From: Leptodactylus fallax
Taxonomy: Eukaryota; Chordata; Amphibia; Anura; Leptodactylidae
Length of the DNA: 64,000 nucleotides
Assembly (NCBI GenBank): GCA_947044405.1
Contig: CAMRHE010000157.1
Location: 2,680,501-2,744,500, forward strand
Direction: 5' to 3'
Shown: positions 50,501 to 59,500 of the stretch, piece by piece
Layout of the letters: each line of letters starts with the position of its first letter
Position numbering within the stretch: the stretch's first letter is position 1
The notes under the pieces: generated by a model
Seen by the model: only the letters and a program-made list of their open reading frames with translations
What the model was told of the DNA's origin: nothing
Database searches by the model: none
Translations under genes and position numbers: made by a program

Positions 50501-53500
50501 TCAATTATAATGTATTATGAAGTAACACATAGGTGCTGTATATATCCCAACTACTTGAATAAAGCTAGGCTCTTAGCTCCTAATATAAGGAGTCCATATA
50601 CAGCCCCTAAACAAATAATCAACCCCCCCCAAAAAAAAAAATAAAAAGAGACTGCTACTCTTGATAAGTAAACCAGAAACCTCACAGCATAGTAAGAACC
50701 CTATTCAGTTAAAACTGCATCTCCTAAGCCCTGATGGAGGGCGCTGCTACTCCTTGTAATCCAACTCAACCAATCATGAACTATTTCCTGTGGGGGGTCA
50801 CCAATATCTATGAGGGGAGACAAATAGGACACTATTACCTATGGGGGGATGGGTACCTGAAGAGTGGAGAAAATTAGGATGATATTACCTATGTGTTTTA
50901 ACAATATGTTAATATCAGCCTTATGGTTGCTTTTAACGGACTATAAATGTAGTTACACTTAAAGGGGTTTTCTGGGTAAAAAATCATTTTTCAAAAAAGG
51001 TCGGTTAGTGCTATTAATGGGTTAATAAGTGCAACCAAATACCTTTAGCAGTGTTTTGAGTGATTTATGGGTTTCTCTGGGAGATCCTGGCATCTTCTGC
51101 ATTTGTTTACATGGGTAGCTTTCTGTTCTGTTTTCCCACAACTATCATGATGCCTTGCGTTTCACTCAGAGCCGACTCTCTCCCCCTCCCTCTGGGGAGA
51201 TCTGGACAAGAAGACATGATGGGATGGGGGTGGGTTAGTATTGGTGACATTCCGTTTCCGGAAACGGAGAAACGGAACGTCACTGGAAAATCAGAAAATG
51301 TGCCCCTGCGACCTAGGTAAATATGGCTTTTTGTTACACTAAGTAATTTAGAAGGTGGGGGGGGTAGCTTAGATTAAGAGATCAGTTAATTCCAGGCAAC
51401 CCCTTTAACTAGCATATCTACATTTATACATTCGAAGAATTACTAACAGCCCTATGAAGACAACCAGAAGGCTGATGTGGCCCTCGGCAAAAATGAGTTT
51501 GACACCCCTGCTGTATATAAAGGACTATTACTACAAACTTTGTAATACTGAAAAATAATGATTAAGCCAACAATACAGAATAGTGAATAACTTCTCGTGA
51601 CTTCTATCTCTGGTGTTCTTTGAAGCTATTTTTCATTCACTGCCCCTCAGGCCATGCAGCAGGCATTACATAATGTCTGGTATAGATGTGTGTTACTTTA
51701 AGATGGACCTTGCAAACACTGAATGATCAAACTCGTGATTTGGTCCGCAGTTCTGAACAGACCATTTAGAAAAATATATTCATGAAAACAATCCTAACCT
51801 CGGTCAATCATAAAGACAAGTCCAAGATCTGGTTTCCTCCCCTTCTGAATATTGTCCTCCTCATCAAGGAGCTCTTTACACAAATCATACGTCATCTGTA
51901 ATAAATATATACAATACAATGCTTGATAAATGTTTAAGAAATTTGTTGCATTCATAAATCTAACATTTAAGGCCTTGTCTCCTATTAGGACCCTTTCACA
52001 TCATGCTCCTTATAGCCACTATGTTAAATGATGGATTTCCCAACATACACCAAACCAAAGCCTCAAACACCATGTCAGCAAAGCTTAAGAGACCATTTCA
52101 GGGCAAGTTTTGCTTCATAAGCAGCCACATGTGACCTAAGGTGAACAATAGTATATTAAAACTCATTACCTTAGAACACCTTCCTATCCCATAAACCTTT
52201 GACATTGGACCAAAAATAGAATTCAGCAAATGGAGAGCTCTGGCCACAGTTCCAATCCATCGTTGGTCTCCCTCCTTGGAAAGGCAAATATAAGAAAGCA
52301 TCATTTTATGTGCCACCAAAGATGCTGCACAGCAATTTACTAATGAGACATAGAGAACTCTCAGAGCGAATTCACACTGGACATTATTAGTGCAGATGAG
52401 AATCACATATACGAAGGTGTTGATGGTTCCACAGTGTGTTATTTTTATATATTAAAAAATAAATAATAATAGAAAACTTTTTTTTTTTCAAATAGAAAAT
52501 CACATACAGTACAGACCAAAAGTTTGGACACACCTTCTCATTCCAAGAGTTTTCAGTATTTTCATGACTATAAAAAGTGGGATTTTTGTGTACTCACCGT
52601 AAAATCCTTTTCTCGTTGTATTCACTGGGGGACACAGCACCATGGGTATAGACCTGGTCACTAGGAGACAAGACACTAGGAAAAAGCAAAAGCTGTTGGC
52701 TCCGCCTCCAGGCTATACCCTGCCACAGCCACTGTGCATGAATCAGTTTGTACCGTAGCAGTAGGAGAGAGAGACACAAAGGAACATGGAACCAACAACC
52801 ACCAACAATGCCTGAACCCAAAAAGGAACCAACACAGTTCGGGCAGGAACACTGAAAAAAACAAGGGAGGGATCTGTGTCCCCCAGTGAATACAACGAGA
52901 AAAGGATTTTACGGTGAGTACACAAAAATCCCACTTTCTCGTCTACTTCACTGGGGGACACAGCACCATGGGATGTCCTAAAGCAGTCCCAGAGGGTGGG
53001 AATAACACGGCCATGCAAACCTGTAATACTCAACCGCTTCCAGAAACTTACAACCCAAATTGGCATCAGCAGAGGCCACAGAATGAATCTGGAGAAACTT
53101 AGAGAAAAAGGATGGAGGCCCAGTGGGATACTTACAGACCTGGGAAGCATAAGCCTGATGCCGGAGGGCCCGGGAACTCCAACAGCTCTAGAGGAGAGAG
53201 CCGTCACACGAGAGGCAGAGCCGTACTCTTAAATCGATAGGTCTCCCTAATCTCAGACCAAAGCCATCGGAAGATGAGAGCTCTGGAAGCAGGCAGGCCC
53301 TGGCAAGGGCACTCAGGGAGAATGAGCAAAGCGTGCGAACAAGAGAAAGGATCCGTGAGGAACAGTATACACGCAAATTGCCCGGGCAACAACCGGGCAG
53401 GGAAGAGCAAGCACTCACACGGACGCCTGGGGACCGAGCAGAAAGAGGGCAAGACCAAGTCCTCGAAGTGGAAGCAGGAAAAACACCCTAAGAAAAAAAG

Positions 53501-56500
53501 ACTGTGGCAGACAGAGGAAAACCTTATCCTTGTGGAGGACCAGAAAGGGAGGCTGCCGAAAAAAAGGGGCAGCCAATTAGGGACCCCTGCGGATGGAGGT
53601 AATGGCCACCAGAAACTCATTCTACCAGGACAGAAGGCAAAAAAAAGGGATATCATAGGCTCGAAGGGGAGAACCTGAAGCACCTTAAAGATGAGGTTAA
53701 GATCCCACGGATCCAAGGGTTCCAAAGGAGCACAGAGTGGCACTCCTGTAGGAAAGTCTTTTAAAAAGAAAGAAGACTAAGACCTTGATCCAGACCAGAC
53801 TGGAGAAGATCCGATGAGAATCGTTACTCTTCCAACGGTGGACGTAAGCCTTCCACGTTTGATGGCAGATCTAAGCTGTCTGGAATTTCCGGGCCTTGAG
53901 TATGTTAGAATAACAAACTCCGAAAAAACCACAATGCCTCAAACCTCGGATTGAACAGCCACGCCGTGAACGCAGCTGAGTGAAGGTGGGGAGGAACAGC
54001 AGTCCTTGAGACAGAAGGTCGACCAGCAGAGGAAGAGGCCAGGAGCATCCGCCAACAGGAAAATGAGATCCACATACCAGACCCGGCAGGGCCAATCTGG
54101 TGCCACCAGGATAGCTTGAAACCCCTTGGTCTTGAGATTCTGGAGGACCCAAGGGAAAAGAGGAAGTGAAAAACCGAACTTACAAGAGCGCCAGCGGTGA
54201 TGGCTCGAGGATCCAGAGACCTGGCAATTTAGCCGGGGACCTTGTGGTTCCGGCAGAGGCTAAAAATGTCGACGTTTGTCACACCACAGCGGGAGCACAG
54301 TGGATGGAAGATCTGCAGATAAAGCGACCCTCGCCCGGAGCAATATTTTCTCGACTCCAGTAGTCTGCCACCCAGAAAAAGGTTGACCACCGAAAGAGCT
54401 GGAACAAGGCGCTCCACCCAAGGAAGAAATTGTGAGGCTTCTAGTAAGGCCGCACGGCTCCTGGTGCCACGCTGAGGGTTCAAGTAGGCGACCATGGAGG
54501 AGAGGTCAGTCTGGACTGTGACAGATGTCCTTGGAGAAGAGAGGTCCAAGGAGTAAGGGCAAATAAGATAGCCCTGGGATCCAGCAGGTTGAACCAGAGG
54601 GAGGAATCGGCCCTGGACCACAGGCCCTGAACAATCAAAGCATCGAGGACCACTCCCCAGCCGGGGAAATTGGCGGCAGTGGGAATCACTTACCAACAGA
54701 GGGGAAGAAGGACTTCCCTTGAGAAATTCCTGGGGAGGAATATACACTAAAGAATCTCTCAGTGAACCAAGGTGGAAAGAGAACCAAGCAGATGAGGCTG
54801 TCCGGAGATTTGTCCCAGCAGGCCGTAATCTTCAAGAGGAGAGAACGACAGAGTGAATGAAAGGTACAGCCTAGATGGTTGAGGCGATCGTGCGCAGGAC
54901 CCACATGCCGATTCAAAGACAGCAAGGAGAGTACCTCCAAAGGTGGGACACTCAGGATCTTGGCCTCCGGAGGGAGAATCACACCCTGGAGCGAGCAGAG
55001 GATCATGTCCCGGATTCCATGTGCTTAGAGGACACGAGACATCCTCATTGATGAGCCAGCAGAACCGGCGAAGAACATCCAAGGTGAACCACAAGCTGCT
55101 CAGATTGTCTGACCTGGAGGGGCTTCACCAGGAGGTCGTCAAAGTCTGAAAACACGGCAGCACCTCTGGCGCAGAGGATGGCCATGAGAGACGCCATCAC
55201 TGAGGGAAAAAACCCCCGGTGGCAGAGGCCAGCCTGAAGGGGAGAGAGACAACTGGAAAGGTCAAGGATCCACAGCAAAAACGAAGAAACCGCTGACGGC
55301 ACAGCGAGATGATGTAGATGGACGAAGAATTCGCCCATCTCCAGGGATGCCACCACAGACTGCATAGACTACAACGGAGCCTGCAGGCATGGAAGAACCT
55401 GTGGAGCCCTTTCAGGTCCATGATGGGACAGAGGAAGCCGTCCTTCTAGGTGAATGGAGAACAGGTAAGAATAGTAACCCCAGATACACTCTGCAACGGG
55501 AACAGGGACGCTGACTCCCTGCCGCTGGAGATTGGAGACAGCCTGGATTGTCCGACATAGCGAAGGCAAAGAGACTCCAGCGAAAACTGGAGTAGCCGGA
55601 CGACACCGCCTCTCAGGCCCAGGCTCCAGACGTCCCACCATTTGAGATGCCCAGAGAGGGGAAAAAACTTCATGCCGAGGAGGCTAGGAAGAGGAAGACC
55701 TGGACGACCTAGTGCAGAACCGCCAGGGAGGCCTGGACTTGAAAGAAGCTTTCTGGAGCAGGAGAACGGCTGACACATAGGACGCCTCTGAGGGAGGAAG
55801 AATCTATTCCCCCGTGGCCTCAGGGATAAGCTTCTCGACGCCCTTAACAAAAAATTTGGCCCAGGACGACCTGGAAAGGGAGAAGGGCTGCGTTCGCCTT
55901 CTTGGAGGCGGACCCGGTATTCCACAACGGATCCCAACGGTATGGCAGATAATCACTGCATTGGCGGCCGCCTTAGCAGATTTGAGAGGCATCTCCAGTT
56001 ATTGGGAAGCGTTCAGGATCTCAGAGAGAGACGAGCGGCTGGAGGGAAACTGCATCAGGGAGGTTTGACTGAAGCTGTTTGGCCCAGGAAAAGAAGGCCT
56101 TGATGACCCAAGAGGCAGCGAAGGAGAGCCGCAGGGAGAAACCAGCCACTACGAAGGCCACCCTGGTGAGGGAAGCCACCTTCTTGCAGCAATGCAATAG
56201 CCAGCATTTAGGGCAATGCAATGTATCAGTTCTGCATTGCAAACAATACAACAGATGCGATCCGATCTCACTCCGAGGGATCACTGAGGTAGGCAAAATC
56301 TGCTGAAGGCAGACTAGAAGCCTTGGAGAGCCTAGCTATCATGGGATCCATCGTGGGAGGCTCTTAGTGATAGGAAGCGACACATGGGGCGGCTCGCTGA
56401 CAAAATGTCAAGACAGGCCAGCTTGCGCTCACTAGTTACTGATATCTAAGTACCGTGCGCTAACCGATTGCACCACTGGAGCAACCTGCTTCCCTTGCCT

Positions 56501-59500
56501 CGGATGTTCATCATTGCCAGCCAGGGAGAGCTAGAGACGTGTGTCACAGCATAGCCTGGCAGAACTGCCCGAGCTCACCTTCCACTTGGAGACACACAGG
56601 TCAAGGGAAGGGATGTCCGATTTCCTAGTCGAAGACAGAGGATGGTCCAGGGAGAAGTCACTGTGCCCTCAAGATGATATCAAACATCCAGTGGCAGAAA
56701 GAGATGTCCACTTGAGGGGATGAGTCCGGGTCCTCAGAGATCTGTAGGGTCTCTATCGCATAGATGACTCCCGCGTAGCAGCAGATATAGATGAGCCTAG
56801 CTGAAGCTCCGAGTCGGAGTCAGAGGCGTCCCCAGTTAAATAGACCGAGCAGAGGGAGGAAGGTATCCGCCTGTCGGAGTGGAGCCGTGAGCTGAGTTCC
56901 TATCTGGGGAGTACCCAGAGGAAGGGGTGGCGGACCGTGAACCGTAGGAAGACTTCCTGGTCCTTTTGAGGCTCCTGGAGCTGCGACGGGAACTATGAGG
57001 GTGTCCAGGGAGATCCCTAGAAGCAGCCGACTGAGCGGTGATCTGGGAAAGCAGCCCTTCCAAGTTTCCAGCACTGACTAGTTAAGTCTGGCAAGGACAC
57101 CATGGCCAAGGTTAGGGAGGCCGCCCAATCCGGGGGGATGGAAAAACCGGAGAGGGGCCAGGAGGTTACTGACTGGCTGAGGCGGAAGGCAGAGAGAGCA
57201 CATGGGCTCGGGCTGTCCGCATGGCAACTGTTTTTGATACAGCAGGTGCACGTATAAAAACGTGACGCAACCAGAGGGGCCGGAGGGGGAGCCCAAGAAA
57301 ATTAGGGTAACCCAGGGGGTTAGCCTACCAGACTGCAAAAGATGGCCGCTCACAAACTGCTGCAGCAAGGGTTCCGCAGGTGCAATGTATCCCAGGGAAC
57401 TGGGAAGAATCCCTGCTGTCCCAGCAAGCCAAAAAATAAATAAATAAGCCAATAAATAAATAAATTGAGAATATGAGGAGAGCAAAGCTCTTCCCCTGGT
57501 AAAAACAGGCTCAGTAGCTACTGGGCAGGCTGGATGGCTTGCCAGGACAGCCCCCTGGCCAATGGAAGGCCCTAGGCGGAGTCTGGGTACCAGAAAAGCC
57601 CGGGAAAGGGACGGACCCGTTGCGGCCTAGTTCCCGGCCAGGCCTCGGACTCGCGTACAACGCGGCCGACCGCGAGGCACCGTCGGCGGCGCGGCGCGAC
57701 CGCGAACTCCGGAGGTTCCGCGGAGGCCTGGGAAAAGGTACCGGGGGGCCAGGAAAGGGGGTCCCCACACGAGCGGGGGGGGGGAACCGGGTGCCCCCCC
57801 CCGACGGGGGCCGCTCGGTAGGAGCGACCAGAAAGCCCAAAAACGCCCCAGAAAAAAGGGGCTTATTTACTAAGATTTAAGGCCCAGTTCAGGGGAACCC
57901 TGTGATGCCCCCCCTAACCAGGACCCATACTATTGTCCCCCTGGGAAATGGCACTAAGGGGCTGAGAGGGCCTGAAGGGGAGATGGAGAGGGGCTGAGGT
58001 AACTTTCATACTCACCTGCCTTCTATTCTTCTCATACTCACCAGTCTGGCGACTTCAGGCGCCGCAGGGTCACCCCCTCGGTAGGACCTCGCACGTGGGA
58101 GTGGGGTCACCGGTACTCCAGCCGCTTTCGGGGTGCGGCGAATGGTGAGTGGGGACTGGGTGACCGGCAAGGCTGCTCTTTTGCAGAGCGCTGCGCCCGC
58201 AGGAGGGTATGACTAGTGTGGCGTACACGCTGACTACCCCCTGCACCTGAAAGAAAGGTAAAAATAAAAACGATGCAAGACAGAAGACCTGAGTCAGGTC
58301 GTGTCTGTCTCCTATGACACTAGGTTTCAAACTGATTCATGCACAGTGGCTGTGGCAGGGTATAGCCTGGAGGCGGAGCCAACAGCTTTTGCTTTTTCCT
58401 AGTGTCTTGTCTCCTAGTGACCAGGTCTATACCCATGGTGCTGTGTCCCCCAGTGAAGTAGACGAGAAATTGTAGATTCACACTGAAGGCATCAAAACTA
58501 TGAATTAACACATGTGGAATTATATACTTAACAAAAAAGTGTGAAACAACTGAAAATATGTCTTATATTCTAGGTTCTTCAAAGTAGCCACCTTTTGCTT
58601 TGATTACTGCTTTGCACACTCTTGGCATTCTCTTGATGAGCTTCAAGAGGTAGTCACCTGAAATGGTCTTCCAACAGTCTTGAAGGAGTTCCCAGAGATG
58701 CTTAGCACTTGTTGGCCCTTTTGCCTTCACTCTGCGGTCCAGCTCACCCCAAACCATCTCGATTGGGTTCAGGTCTGGTGACTGTGGAGGCCAGGTCATC
58801 TGGCGTAGCACCCCATCACTCTCCTTCTTGGTCAAATAGCCCTTACACAGTCTGGAGGTGTGTTTGGGGTCATTGTCCTGTTGAAAAATAAATGATGGTC
58901 CAACTAAACACAAACCGGATGGAATAGCATGCCGCTGCAAGATGCTGTGGTAACCATGCTGGTTCAGTATTCCTTCAATTTTTAATAAATCCCCAACAGT
59001 GTCACCAGCAAAGCACCCCCACACCATCACACCTCCTCCTCCATGCTTCACAGTGGGAACCAGGCATGTAGAGTCCATTTGTTCACCTTTTCGGTTTAGC
59101 ACAAAGACATGGTGGTTGGAACCAAAGATCTCAAATTTGGACTCATCAGACCCAAGCACAGATTTCCACAGGTCTAATGTCCATTCCTTGTGTTCTTTAG
59201 CCCAAACAAGTCTCTTCTGCTTGTTGCCTGTCCTTAGCAGTGGTTTCCTAGCAGCTATTTTACCATGAAGGCCTGCTGCACACAGTCTCCTCTTAACAGT
59301 TGTTGTAGAGATGTGTCTGCTGCTAGAACTCTGTGTGGCATTGACCTGGTCTCTAATCTGAGCTGCTGTTAACCTGCGATTTCTGAGGCTGGTGACTCGG
59401 ATGAACTTATCCTCCGCAGCAGAGGTGACTCTTGGTCTTCCTTTCCTGGGGCGGTCCTCATGTGAGCCAGTTTCTTTGTAGCGCTTGATGGTTTTGGCCA

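Larger units (their letters stand above)
52577..58466 (-). mobile_element. DIRS-type tyrosine-recombinase retrotransposon
   Basis: 5890 bp with terminal inverted repeats and an internal complementary region, the DIRS hallmark. Minus-strand frames in order give degraded reverse transcriptase, RNase H and tyrosine recombinase. Flanking AAA occurs at 52574-52576 and 58467-58469. The interrupted Tc1 sequence is continuous across it when compared with the copy at 42862-44477. The coding frames are scattered over all phases, so the element is not autonomous. Its 5' part (57500-58100) is very GC/CpG-rich. Confidence 0.88.

Noticed and set aside
52098..52406. 102-codon single frame over VPS33B exon 8
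   Set aside because: Only the 35 codons between the AG acceptor and GTAATG donor match VPS33B; the rest is intron.
53274..53678. 134-codon plus-strand frame rich in K/E/G
   Set aside because: Antisense shadow of the DIRS recombinase region.
57539..57880. 113-codon GC-rich frame rich in G/R/P
   Set aside because: Low-complexity CpG-rich 5' region of the DIRS element; both strands are open.
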